Shown piece by piece: positions 9,027 to 16,789 of a stretch of DNA of 64,000 nt. Each line of letters begins with the position of its first letter. Position 1 is the first letter of the stretch. The position numbers and the translations under genes were made by a program. Source of the DNA: CAUZIB01 sp963578805 (GTDB lineage Bacteria > Acidobacteriota > Vicinamibacteria > Vicinamibacterales > UBA8438); the NCBI GenBank assembly GCA_963578805.1, contig CAUZDY010000010.1:1-64000 (forward strand). The letters are read 5' to 3'. The notes below the pieces were generated by a model. The model saw only the letters and a list, made by a program, of their open reading frames with translations, was not told where the DNA came from and did not search any database.

Positions 9027-9713
9027 CTAGTCCGATATCTTCCCGTCTGTGATCACATCAGTCCGGCCATCGCGCATCGAAAGGACAACCTCACTCTGGT
9101 CGGCGAGTTCGGCGTCGTGAGTAACCATGACAACCGTCACACCTTGTCTGATATTGACCTCTCGTAACAGCTCGACGACGTGTCGCCCATTCTTCGAGTC
9201 GAGATTGCCCGTTGGCTCGTCAGCAAGCAGGATCGGGGGATCGTTGGCCAAGGCTCTGGCGATCGCGACTCGCTGCCGTTCACCACCAGACAACTGCGAA
9301 GGATAGTGATGGCCGCGGTCAGTCAACCCGACTTTTTCCAACAGTACCTTCGCCCTCTCACCCGCGTTTTTAGTCCCAGCGATTTCGAGCGGAACTAGGA
9401 TATTCTCGAACGCACTAAGTGATGGGATGAGGTGAAAAAATTGAAAGATGAAGCCAATTGACCGGCTTCGAAGCTGCGCTAGTCGATCTTCGTCAAGTGC
9501 CGTAATATCGACACCGTTGATGACGACGCTGCCAGTCGATGGAGTGTCAAGACCAGCTAGCAAGCTCAGGAGTGTCGACTTCCCGCTGCCGGATGGACCG
9601 ACGACCGACAGAAATTGACCGGATGGGACGGATAAGTCGAGCGGGTGAAGAATGGTAAGCGGCTCACCGCCGCTCATGACAGTCTTCGAGACGCTCCGTA
9701 GCTCGATCATCAC
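9027..9713 (-). CDS. YbbA-like ABC transporter ATP-binding protein
   Basis: ATPase partner of the adjacent large permease, MacB/LolD type. Walker A GPSGSGKST (39-47), Q-loop FIFQFFHL, signature LSGGERQRVAIARAL, Walker B ILLADEPTGNLDS and switch His in MVTHDAEL are all intact. Length 228 residues is normal for the family. The gene sits between the TesA-like esterase (20 bases upstream) and the permease (7 bases downstream), all on the minus strand. In E. coli tesA and ybbA-ybbP are divergent; here they are collinear. Confidence 0.92.
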   Translation of the reverse strand: MMIELRSVSKTVMSGGEPLTILHPLDLSVPSGQFLSVVGPSGSGKSTLLSLLAGLDTPSTGSVVINGVDITALDEDRLAQLRSRSIGFIFQFFHLIPSLSAFENILVPLEIAGTKNAGERAKVLLEKVGLTDRGHHYPSQLSGGERQRVAIARALANDPPILLADEPTGNLDSKNGRHVVELLREVNIRQGVTVVMVTHDAELADQSEVVLSMRDGRTDVITDGKISD

Positions 9714-9733
9714 CCTTCCGATGGGGCCGCGGG

Positions 9734-10471
9734 CTACTGCCCGTCGCCGATCGTCATCTGCTGAACCAGGCGCTCGACAGCAGGCCAGACGTGTTCGGCA
9801 ACGCGGGCTGCCCCCTCCGCGGTGGGGTGAATCCCATCCGGCTGATTCAGATTCTGTACACCCGCAACCCCTTCAAGAAGAAAAGGAACCGATGCGACGT
9901 CGTGCTCGCAAGCAAGCTGACGAAACACGTCCCGAAACGCCGTGGTGTAGACCTCACCAAAATTCGGCGGCGCCTCCATGCCGACCAGCAGGACCTTGAT
10001 GCCTCTGGACTTAGCGACCATGATGATTTGGCTAAGGTTGTTCTTCATCTGACCGATCGGCAACCCCCGCAGTCCATCGTTCCCTCCGAGCGCCACGACT
10101 AGTATCTCCGCGCCTCCATCCAGAGCCCAGTCCAGGCGACGCAATGCACCCGTAGTTGTGTCTCCCGATACACCCGCATTCATGATCTGCACGTGGTAAC
10201 CCGCAGCGTCAAGGTGCTCCTGTAACCGGGCGGGATAGGCCTCTGTCGCCTCCAGACCGAGACCAGCTGTCAGTGAGTCGCCCAACACCACCAGGCGTGG
10301 CGTGTAAGTCTCGAACCGACGCTGGACGCTCGTAGGGCCGTCGCTCGCCAGCGACGACCCGGCTTGCGCCGCCGCAGGTGGCGTCTGATCACATGCCGAC
10401 AGACCAGCGGCGGCGATTACGATCCCGGCCAACCAGCTCCAGTGAAACGTCTGTGTCCAATGCTCCGACAT
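9734..10471 (-). CDS. TesA-like arylesterase/lysophospholipase (GDSL/SGNH), lipoprotein
   Basis: Periplasmic SGNH-hydrolase of the TesA/arylesterase group (thioesterase, lysophospholipase or arylesterase activity). An N-terminal helix and lipobox LSAC with Cys27 predict a lipoprotein; an Ala/Ser linker follows. Block I VVLGDSLTAG carries the nucleophile Ser66, block III GGND lies at 129-132, and the catalytic Asp212 and His215 lie in DGIHP. Length and motif spacing fit the family. Lipid anchoring differs from E. coli TesA, which is soluble. Transcribed together with the YbbA/YbbP-like exporter. Confidence 0.92.
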   Translation of the reverse strand: MSEHWTQTFHWSWLAGIVIAAAGLSACDQTPPAAAQAGSSLASDGPTSVQRRFETYTPRLVVLGDSLTAGLGLEATEAYPARLQEHLDAAGYHVQIMNAGVSGDTTTGALRRLDWALDGGAEILVVALGGNDGLRGLPIGQMKNNLSQIIMVAKSRGIKVLLVGMEAPPNFGEVYTTAFRDVFRQLACEHDVASVPFLLEGVAGVQNLNQPDGIHPTAEGAARVAEHVWPAVERLVQQMTIGDGQ

Positions 10472-10493
10472 CAGTCCTTTATTATGCTACACG

Positions 10494-10859
10494 TCATTCT
10501 CTTGATTGCCGGCCCCACAACAGCCCGTAAATCAAGACATTGACCGTCAGCACGACGCTTCCGAGGACGACCTGCGTGGCCCGAGTCAGTCCCGATGGGT
10601 ACAGTACCGGCAGAAGATATCGAGCGACGAAGTCGGTCTCGTCCCCTGCAGTGACAACCTGGCCTCGCAGCCAGGCCTCCAGCGGCGTGAGCGGGCAAAT
10701 TTCACCCATCCACTCGATTCCCACGCCCCAGCAGACCGCCGGAAGGTGGAGCCAGGCCACCCATGACCACCGCGCCGCAAGTAGTCCGCCGAGGATGACG
10801 AAAGCCACAAAGGCTAGATGAATACCGACGAGTAAATCGGCCAATAGGGTGTATGGCAT
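10494..10859 (-). CDS. DUF2784 family integral membrane protein
   Basis: A 121-residue inner-membrane protein of unknown function. The sequence starts MPYTLLADLLVGIHLAFVAF, followed by GGLLAARWSWVAWLHL, WGVGIEWMGEICPLTPLE and a terminal helix, which is the pattern of the DUF2784 family (three or four helices, conserved H in helix 1, a W-E-x-x-x-x-C-P-L-T-x-L-E loop). I start at the ATG at 10859, where the family similarity begins; a GTG eight codons upstream would add an Arg-rich leader. The 5' end overlaps by a few bases the longest possible reading of the opposite-strand peptidase gene, so the two promoters share a short divergent region. Confidence 0.82.
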   Translation of the reverse strand: MPYTLLADLLVGIHLAFVAFVILGGLLAARWSWVAWLHLPAVCWGVGIEWMGEICPLTPLEAWLRGQVVTAGDETDFVARYLLPVLYPSGLTRATQVVLGSVVLTVNVLIYGLLWGRQSRE

Positions 10860-10978
10860 ATAAGGTGTCCGCCGCCTACGCACGCTATCACAGCCGGCGG
10901 CGGCGCGAAGAGTCTATCCGAGCAGCTAGCGGCAGCTACGCTTTTCAGATACGATTCCGGAGGTTTCTGGAAAGGCCC

Positions 10979-12046
10979 ATGATGCGCGTCTTGACCGGTG
11001 TTGCCTGCGTTACGCTGGTCTCCTGGGGATTGGCTGTGTCGTCTATTGTCGCGCAACCATCCGACACTCGTGACGGCCTGACCGCGATTGCCGGCATCCG
11101 GGTGGGCCACCACACTCTTGACAGCCGCCCCACGGGATGTACGGTAGTCCTTACCGAGGCTGGCGCCGTCGCTACGGTTGACGTGCGCGGCGCAGCTCCC
11201 GGCACGCGCGAAACGGCTCTACTCGACCCGGTCAACACCGTCCAGAAGGTGCACGCAATTGTGCTCTCCGGGGGCAGCGCCTTTGGTCTGGCTGCCGCAG
11301 ACGGCGTCATGCGGTACCTCGAGGAGCGTAAGGTCGGTTATCCGACTCGCGCGGCCAATGTACCAATTGTCCCGGCGGCTATCCTCTATGACCTCAGTAT
11401 CGGTAGCGACCCCACAATTCATCCGACGGCCGAGTGTGGCTACCTGGCGGCCCAGGCCGCAACCGACAAACCGGTCGCCGAAGGAAGCATCGGGGCGGGA
11501 GCTGGGGCCACCGTCGGTAAGATCGCCGGGCTTGGCCGAGCGATGAAGGGTGGCATCGGCACGGCGATGATTCACCTAGAGAATGGTGTCCAGGTGGCAG
11601 CCCTGATGGCGGTCAACTCGGTCGGAAATATCATCGATCCAGACAGCGGCCTGCCCGTTGCCGGCGTCAGGTCTGCCGACGGATCGAAAATCGTTGCGGT
11701 GCGGGACCTTGTGCGAGACACTACGCTACTCGACACCAGAACCGGCGAGAACACGACGATCGGAATTGTGGCCACCAATACCCGTCTAACCAAGACCGAG
11801 CTTGCGATCGTCGCGCGTATGGCCCACGACGGCCTGGCCCGTGCGATCCGGCCGGCCCACACTCCGTCGGACGGCGACACGATCTTCGCGATCGCCACAG
11901 GCGAACTCGCCGACGACGTAAGTTTGTTACAGATCGGCGCACTGGCCGCCGACGCTACTGCCGACGCCATCCTCAGGGGTGTCCGTGCGGCAACTGGTCT
12001 CCCCGGATTTCCGTCGGCTGGAGATCTTCAAGGAGGTGCACCCTGA
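10979..12046 (+). CDS. P1-family peptidase (DmpA / beta-aminopeptidase-like), exported
   Basis: N-terminal-nucleophile aminopeptidase of MEROPS family P1 (DmpA, BapA), made as a precursor that self-cleaves to expose its nucleophile. The ATG pair at 10979/10982 with GGAGG upstream gives a Sec signal peptide (about 1-26, ending VAQ). GIRVGHHT, GCTVVLTEAGA, SGGSAFGLAAADGV and GAGAGATVGKI match the family. The predicted cleavage site is Asn258-Thr259 in ENTTIGIVATN, with Thr259 as nucleophile where DmpA uses Ser. The gene overlaps by four bases (CTGA) the CstA-type transporter gene, suggesting that released amino acids or small peptides are taken up by it. Confidence 0.9.
   Translation: MMRVLTGVACVTLVSWGLAVSSIVAQPSDTRDGLTAIAGIRVGHHTLDSRPTGCTVVLTEAGAVATVDVRGAAPGTRETALLDPVNTVQKVHAIVLSGGSAFGLAAADGVMRYLEERKVGYPTRAANVPIVPAAILYDLSIGSDPTIHPTAECGYLAAQAATDKPVAEGSIGAGAGATVGKIAGLGRAMKGGIGTAMIHLENGVQVAALMAVNSVGNIIDPDSGLPVAGVRSADGSKIVAVRDLVRDTTLLDTRTGENTTIGIVATNTRLTKTELAIVARMAHDGLARAIRPAHTPSDGDTIFAIATGELADDVSLLQIGALAADATADAILRGVRAATGLPGFPSAGDLQGGAP
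12031..12042 (+). promoter_or_regulatory. Strong ribosome binding site deciding the CTG start of the CstA gene
   Basis: AGGAGGTG at 12031-12038 is a near-perfect anti-16S match. It lies inside the last codons of the peptidase gene and sits five bases upstream of the CTG at 12043. No ATG, GTG or TTG in the CstA frame lies nearby, and the conserved N-terminus of CstA begins exactly there. Confidence 0.75.
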
Positions 12047-13725
12047 ACGCTACAGTCCTCGCCGTCATTGGCATCTCGGCCATCTTCCTTGGATACCGCT
12101 TCTACTCGAAGTTCATCGCGGAGAAAATCTATCAGCTCGACCCTGACTTCCAGACCCCGGCCCATGCGATGCGGGACGACATCGACTACGTCCCGACGAA
12201 TCGCTTCGTGTTGTGGGGCCACCACTTCACGTCGGTTGCCGGGGCCGCTCCCATCATCGGTCCGGGAATCGCGGTCATCTGGGGCTGGCTCCCGGCGTTT
12301 CTCTGGGTGGTCCTCGGCACGATCTTCTTTGCCGGGGTCCACGATTTCGGTGCGGTCTGGGCAAGCGTCAGACACAAGGCACGATCTCTCGGCTCACTGA
12401 CCGGCGACGTCATCAGTGTCAGGGCCCGCTCACTCTTCATGGTGGTGATTTTTTTCTTGCTATTGATGGTTAATGCCGTGTTCGCCGTGGCGATTTCCGA
12501 TGCATTCCAGGCGACGCCAAGTAGCGTCATTCCCGCCTGGAGCGCCGTGTTCGTCGCGATCATCATCGGCGTACTGATTTACCGCATGCACGTGGGAATC
12601 ATGTGGCCGACCATCGTTGGGACGGTGATCCTCTATGCAGTTATCTCTCTCGGCGAACTGGTACCAGTCGAACTCCCGGCCACGGTGGTCAGTCTGCCGC
12701 CGTCTGCCCAGTGGATCGTGCTGTTGTTCGTCTACGCCGCCATTGCGTCGATGCTACCGGTCTGGTTACTCCTACAGCCTCGCGACTACATCAACGGCAT
12801 CCAACTGTTTGTCGGATTAGGCATCCTGTATGGCGCCGTACTGATTGCCAGTCCGATGATCGTCGCACCGGCGATCAACCAGAACATGCCCGCAGCCGCC
12901 CCTCCGATCGTCCCGCTCTTGTTTGTCACGATCGCTTGCGGCGCGATCTCAGGATTCCATGGGCTCGTCGGCTCCGGCACGACCTCCAAGCAGCTCAACA
13001 CCGAGCCCGACGCTCGCTTTGTCGGATATTTAGGGTCGTCTGGCGAGGGGGCATTGGCGATCGTTGCTATCATCGCCGCCACAGCCGGCTTCGCGTCACT
13101 GTCCGAGTGGGAGACGATGTATTCGTCCTTTGGGGCCGGGGGTATGACGGCCTTCGTCCAAGGAGGCGCCGTAATCGTAAATAATGGCCTCGGCCTGTCG
13201 ATTTCATTCGCGGAAACGCTACTCACGGTGATGGCGGTCCTCTTTGCCGGCACCACGATGGATACCGGTGTTCGTCTCCAGCGCTATATTGTCCAGGAGA
13301 TGGGCACTATCTACAACATCCCACCGTTGCAGAACGGCTATACGGCGACCGCCATCGCGGTTGGCGCCTGCTTGGCGCTGGCTTTTGGCGCGGGTGGGTC
13401 GGATGGCTCGGGTGGCATGTTGATCTGGCCCCTGTTCGGGACCACTAATCAGCTGCTGGCCGGTTTAACGCTCCTCGTGATCAGTGTAATCCTGGTCAAA
13501 CTCGGCCGTCCTGCACGATATACGCTAACGCCGATGATTTTCGTGACGAGTATGGCCTTTCTCAGTGCGGTCTACCAGCTCTGGGACCTCTACGCGACCG
13601 GACAGTACTTTCTCGTAGTGGTCGACATCATGATTATCATCACCGCAGTCATGGTCATGCTCGAATCCGTGTCGGCATTCACGCGGGAACGGCGGAATGC
13701 GGCGGCGGTGACGCCGACCGGTTGA
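12043..13725 (+). CDS. cstA: CstA family carbon-starvation/pyruvate-peptide transporter, CTG start
   Basis: Polytopic inner-membrane transporter of the CstA family (pyruvate and/or peptide uptake under carbon limitation in E. coli). Family marks: GYRFYSKFIAEKIYQLD, the PTNRFVLWGHHFTSVAGAAP signature (about 51-70), GAISGFHGLVGSGTTSKQLN, and the C-terminal GGMLIWPLFGTTNQLLAG. The next usable ATG is at 12169, which would delete the first helix. The frame is open from a CTG at 12043 with a strong ribosome binding site and gives a full N-terminus, so I take CTG. At 560 residues it is the shorter form lacking the C-terminal extension of the 701-residue E. coli protein. Coupled to the upstream peptidase gene by a CTGA overlap. 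Confidence 0.93.
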   Translation: MNATVLAVIGISAIFLGYRFYSKFIAEKIYQLDPDFQTPAHAMRDDIDYVPTNRFVLWGHHFTSVAGAAPIIGPGIAVIWGWLPAFLWVVLGTIFFAGVHDFGAVWASVRHKARSLGSLTGDVISVRARSLFMVVIFFLLLMVNAVFAVAISDAFQATPSSVIPAWSAVFVAIIIGVLIYRMHVGIMWPTIVGTVILYAVISLGELVPVELPATVVSLPPSAQWIVLLFVYAAIASMLPVWLLLQPRDYINGIQLFVGLGILYGAVLIASPMIVAPAINQNMPAAAPPIVPLLFVTIACGAISGFHGLVGSGTTSKQLNTEPDARFVGYLGSSGEGALAIVAIIAATAGFASLSEWETMYSSFGAGGMTAFVQGGAVIVNNGLGLSISFAETLLTVMAVLFAGTTMDTGVRLQRYIVQEMGTIYNIPPLQNGYTATAIAVGACLALAFGAGGSDGSGGMLIWPLFGTTNQLLAGLTLLVISVILVKLGRPARYTLTPMIFVTSMAFLSAVYQLWDLYATGQYFLVVVDIMIIITAVMVMLESVSAFTRERRNAAAVTPTG

Positions 13726-13745
13726 CACGCGCCGCCCTACGACCA

Positions 13746-14015
13746 ATGAGCAGTCTCCCTCGTGCATGGTGGGGACGGTTTCGGCCGCTCCTCAGCGAGT
13801 TCTACCACGCCCCCTATCGGGGGGCCGTAGCCCGGGCACGCCGAGACGAAGACGACCTATTTATGCTTTTCGTCTTTGCCGAGATGATGGGTGTCTCAAA
13901 CCCAGCCACCTATTACACGCTTGAGCTGCAACCAATACTGCTCGAGCGTTTTCATGAGTGGCACCGGCGAATGGGCATGGAACATTCGCCTCTCGACCAC
14001 TTCCGCTGCTGCTGA
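13746..14015 (+). CDS. Small CstA/ArsA-linked protein ending in Cys-Cys ('cory-CC-star' type)
   Basis: An 89-residue soluble protein with a dense pattern of conserved-looking residues: FYHAPYRGAVARARRDEDD, LFMLFVFAEMMGVSNPA, YYTLELQP, FHEWHRRMGMEHSPLDHF, ending in Arg-Cys-Cys immediately before the stop. I recall RefSeq naming such proteins 'cory-CC-star', after the terminal CC, but could not check this. Its function is unknown to me. Three His, two Glu and the terminal Cys pair near the C-terminus could bind metal. A TTG at 13722 overlapping the CstA stop is an alternative start. Position between cstA and an ArsA-type ATPase suggests that the ATPase handles it or the transporter. Confidence 0.8.
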   Translation: MSSLPRAWWGRFRPLLSEFYHAPYRGAVARARRDEDDLFMLFVFAEMMGVSNPATYYTLELQPILLERFHEWHRRMGMEHSPLDHFRCC

Positions 14016-14041
14016 TGTGAGCACGACAGATCATCGAACCC

Positions 14042-15067
14042 ATGACAGTGAGTCTACGGGACCTGTTCGAGCATCATTTGATCTTCGTTGGGGGAAAGGG
14101 CGGGGTCGGAAAAACCACCACGGCTGCGGCGATCGCTCTGATGGCAGCCGAAGAGGGCCGGACCTGCCTGCTCGTCTCGACCGACCCGGCACACTCGCTC
14201 GGGGACATCTTCGCAACGACGATCGGCGACAGGCGGACACAGCTCGTCGATCGCGTTTGGGGGCTGGAGATCGACCCCGATGTGGAAGCCGCTCGACATA
14301 TCGAGACGGTGAAGTCTCAGATGAAGAAACTCGTTCATCCGAGACTCTACAACGAAATCGACCGCCAGCTCGACCTCGCGAGTCACGCCCCAGGAGCCAG
14401 CGAAGCAGCGTTACTGGAGCGGGTGGCCGAGCTGATGGGTGACGGTGGGACTCAATTCGATCTAGTGGTTTTCGATACAGCCCCGAGCGGCCACACCGTA
14501 CGCCTGCTCTCGCTGCCCGAGGTTATGGCAGCCTGGACCGATGGACTGCTTCGGCACCGGGTACGCTCCTCCCGTTTTGGATCGGTGCTCAAACATCTTG
14601 GTGGGGGTCAAATTAAAGGTGATGACCTTTCTATGATCGACAGCGCTCAGGACCATCGGGATGAGAGCCTAGGCGGAAAACTCAATAACGTGCTGGAGAC
14701 CCGACGTCGTAAGTTTCTCGTCGCCCGTGACCGACTACGGAACTCCGCCACGACTGCGTTTTTGCTGGTCGTCAATCCGGACAAGCTCTCGATCCTCGAA
14801 AGCCGGAAAATTGTCAATCTGCTCGGCCGGTTCGACATGAACGTATTCGCGGTCGTCATCAATCGCGTCCTACCCGACGAGTTGGGAGCCGGAGGTGATT
14901 TCTTCGAGGCCAGATACGCACAAGAGCAAACCTACCGACGGGAAATCGCCTCGGTGTTCTCCGCGCTCCCTCAGGTCGTCGTGCCGCTCCTGTGCCACGA
15001 TGTCCGCGGTCTCGATTCGCTCCGAGAAATTGGCCGCGAGCTGACGGGGGCTTGGACTGGAGCGTAG
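14042..15067 (+). CDS. ArsA/GET3-family ATPase
   Basis: Deviant-Walker P-loop ATPase of the ArsA/TRC40(Get3) family. GKGGVGKTTT (about 18-27) carries the signature Lys of the MinD/ArsA group. Switch I LLVSTDPAHSLGDIF and switch II VVFDTAPSGHTVRLLSLPE are close to consensus. NPDKLSILESRKIVNLL and the VVINRVLPDE segment follow. It is a single-domain protein (341 residues), unlike duplicated E. coli ArsA, and no arsenite pump gene is nearby. Position in the peptidase-CstA-CC-protein operon argues against arsenic resistance and for a chaperone or targeting role for a membrane or small partner; this is inference. Confidence 0.9.
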   Translation: MTVSLRDLFEHHLIFVGGKGGVGKTTTAAAIALMAAEEGRTCLLVSTDPAHSLGDIFATTIGDRRTQLVDRVWGLEIDPDVEAARHIETVKSQMKKLVHPRLYNEIDRQLDLASHAPGASEAALLERVAELMGDGGTQFDLVVFDTAPSGHTVRLLSLPEVMAAWTDGLLRHRVRSSRFGSVLKHLGGGQIKGDDLSMIDSAQDHRDESLGGKLNNVLETRRRKFLVARDRLRNSATTAFLLVVNPDKLSILESRKIVNLLGRFDMNVFAVVINRVLPDELGAGGDFFEARYAQEQTYRREIASVFSALPQVVVPLLCHDVRGLDSLREIGRELTGAWTGA

Positions 15068-15100
15068 AGGTGAATGACACGCACCTCTTGGAGGCGAAAA

Positions 15101-15244
15101 GTGACCGGAATGACTCTCTCATCGCTCTCTCGGTCGGCACTCACGGGGATGGTCGCGTTACTGGCGAGTGGCGCTCCGTTTGCCCAGATATCTGAACCTG
15201 CTCAAGACAACAGCATCGAGGCGGTCCGTCTCTTTCGCCGATAA
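15101..15244 (+). CDS. Putative 47-residue secreted micro-protein
   Basis: Short reading frame with GTG start at 15101 and GGAGG at 15090-15094, six bases before it. The product starts MTGMTLSSLSRSALTGMVAL and continues LLASGAPFAQ, a convincing Sec signal peptide, leaving a mature part of about 18 residues (ISEPAQDNSIEAVRLFRR). It could be a real small exported protein or the 5' remnant of a larger exported gene. An overlapping 41-codon frame from 15070 is the alternative reading and has no such features. Lies just after the ArsA gene and before the transhydrogenase operon. Confidence 0.42.
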   Translation: MTGMTLSSLSRSALTGMVALLASGAPFAQISEPAQDNSIEAVRLFRR

Positions 15245-15279
15245 CTAGTCACGGAGGGTGCCGAGGTGGAGTTCGGGAC

Positions 15280-15288
15280 TGTTACAAT
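15280..15288 (+). promoter_or_regulatory. Candidate extended -10 promoter element
   Basis: TGTTACAAT is a TGn plus TACAAT extended -10 (five of six to TATAAT) 31 bases before the GTG of the 29-residue membrane ORF. No good -35 hexamer is seen, as is usual for extended -10 promoters. It may start transcription of the small ORF and the pnt genes. Confidence 0.4.
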
Positions 15289-15318
15289 AGCTGACGACCG
15301 TTTGTTGGAGGAAGAAAC

Positions 15319-15408
15319 GTGAATCCTTGGTTAGCTGTCGTCATCACCGGTGTCTTGGCCTTCGGGCTCCACATCTTGTTCGTTCTCGCCTTCCGAAACA
15401 AGCACTGA
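15319..15408 (+). CDS. Putative 29-residue single-pass membrane micro-protein
   Basis: GTG start preceded by GGAGG at 15307-15311 with seven bases of spacing, one of the best ribosome binding sites in the window. The product MNPWLAVVITGVLAFGLHIL, then FVLAFRNKH, is one hydrophobic helix with a short positive C-terminus, the layout of small subunits such as CcoQ or CydX, though it is not recognisably either. It lies 195 bases upstream of pntAA and is followed by a GC-rich hairpin (15422-15445) without a T-run. Proposed as a real gene from the ribosome binding site and composition; untested. Confidence 0.5.
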   Translation: MNPWLAVVITGVLAFGLHILFVLAFRNKH

Positions 15409-15421
15409 GAAATAACCGGAT

Positions 15422-15445
15422 CGGGCTCCAGGACTCGAGAGCCCG
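15422..15445 (+). other. GC-rich hairpin between micro-ORF and pntAA
   Basis: CGGGCTC (15422-15428) pairs perfectly with GAGCCCG (15439-15445) around a ten-base loop. No T-run follows, so it is not a standard Rho-independent terminator; it may attenuate or stabilise the message between the micro-ORF and pntAA. Confidence 0.4.
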
Positions 15446-15603
15446 GCAACGGCTTCGTGACTAAAGTGAAGCGCCGAGATGGGAGTCGTTCTCTTTCTAT
15501 CGGAACCGCGAACCGCAACAGCGGGCGAGCGCATGGCTCTCTCCTGCCAGGCGTGCTGTGATAGCATCTCTCGCGTCCTCTCCAATATCGAACCTAGCAG
15601 ACC

Positions 15604-16761
15604 ATGATCGTCGGTATCCCTAAAGAAACATTTTCTGGCGAACGGCGCGTAGCGACCGTTCCGGTCTCGGTGTCTGTGCTGACGAAAGCCGGCCTCGACG
15701 TGATCGTCGAAACCGCCGCGGGTGTATCGGCGGGATTCCCCGATGTCGCGTATGAGGCAAAAGGGTGTCGGATCGTCAGCGACCGTGCCTCGCTTTTCGC
15801 CGAGGCCGATATTGTGCTCCAGGTTCGGATGGCCGCAGCCGCCGGTAAGGCCGGGGACGCCGACCTGTCTCTCGTTCGCGCTGGCCAGGTCATCGTGGGG
15901 TTCTCCGAACCGCTGATTGGATCCGCGAGCGCCAAGACCTTGGCCGACCGTGGAGTTACGGCGTTTTCGATGGAACTGATCCCGCGGATCACGCGTGCGC
16001 AGAGTATGGACGCCCTGTCGTCAATGGCGACCGTCACCGGGTACAAGGCGGTCCTCGTCGCAGCGGCTCAACTACCTCGTATGTTTCCGATGTTGATGAC
16101 CGCGGCCGGTACGCTTACACCGGCTCGCGTGTTCGTTGTGGGCGCCGGTGTTGCGGGACTCCAGGCTATTGCCACAGCGCGCCGGCTCGGCGCCAAAGTC
16201 GACGCATACGACGTACGTCCGGCCGTCAAGGAACAGGTCGAGAGTCTCGGGGCGTCGTTCGTGGAACTTTCACTCGAAACTGGCGGTACCGAAGATGCGG
16301 GCGGATACGCCAAAGCGCAAGACGACGCGTTCTATGAGCGGCAACGAGCGATGATGTCTCAGGTCGTGGCCGCCAGCAACATCGTCATTACCACTGCGCT
16401 GATTCCTGGAAGGGCGGCGCCGCTGTTGGTCACCGCCGAGATGATCGCAGGCATGGCACCCGGCAGTGTCGTGGTTGATCTCGCGGCCGAGCGCGGCGGA
16501 AACTGTGAGCCAACCCAGGCTGACCATGAAGTGGTGACGGGCGGTGTCACAGTCCTCGGCCCGACAAACCTGCCGGCGACTGTGCCCTATCACGCCAGCC
16601 AAATGTATTCGAACAACATCACGACCTTGCTCGTTCATCTCATCAATAAAGGAGAACTCGTGCTCGACCTTGAAGATGAGATCACACAGGGAACCCTGGT
16701 GTCACACGATGGTCAGGTCGTGCATCCGCGAGTGCGCGAAGCACTCGAGACGGCCTCCTAA
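15604..16761 (+). CDS. pntAA: NAD(P) transhydrogenase subunit alpha part 1 (PntAA, dI domain)
   Basis: NAD(H)-binding dI component of the proton-translocating transhydrogenase, which makes NADPH from NADH at the cost of the proton gradient. Start MIVGIPKETFSGERRVATVP is the AlaDH/PNT N-domain signature. VVGAGVAGLQAIATARRLGA is the Rossmann loop, and KEQVESLGASFVEL, RAAPLLVTAEMI and GSVVVDLAAERGGNCE match dI. At 385 residues without membrane helices it is the split form found in many bacteria (AA plus AB), not the fused E. coli PntA. Followed closely by pntAB and pntB. Confidence 0.95.
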   Translation: MIVGIPKETFSGERRVATVPVSVSVLTKAGLDVIVETAAGVSAGFPDVAYEAKGCRIVSDRASLFAEADIVLQVRMAAAAGKAGDADLSLVRAGQVIVGFSEPLIGSASAKTLADRGVTAFSMELIPRITRAQSMDALSSMATVTGYKAVLVAAAQLPRMFPMLMTAAGTLTPARVFVVGAGVAGLQAIATARRLGAKVDAYDVRPAVKEQVESLGASFVELSLETGGTEDAGGYAKAQDDAFYERQRAMMSQVVAASNIVITTALIPGRAAPLLVTAEMIAGMAPGSVVVDLAAERGGNCEPTQADHEVVTGGVTVLGPTNLPATVPYHASQMYSNNITTLLVHLINKGELVLDLEDEITQGTLVSHDGQVVHPRVREALETAS

Positions 16762-16789
16762 CACTTCGCGTAGAGAACGACGCAACACC

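Noticed and set aside
10853..10978. Upstream extension of the P1 peptidase to an ATG at 10853
   Set aside because: It adds a 42-residue Arg-rich leader before the signal peptide, which would block export; the ATG at 10979 has the ribosome binding site and signal peptide.
12169..13725. ATG at 12169 as the cstA start
   Set aside because: It would remove the first membrane helix and conserved GYRFYSKF region, and no ribosome binding site precedes it.
14042..15067. Arsenic-resistance operon
   Set aside because: No arsB, arsC, arsR or Acr3 gene is near; the ATPase is a single-domain protein embedded in a CstA operon.
15422..15445. Hairpin as Rho-independent terminator
   Set aside because: The stem is good but no T-run follows, so it is listed only as a hairpin.
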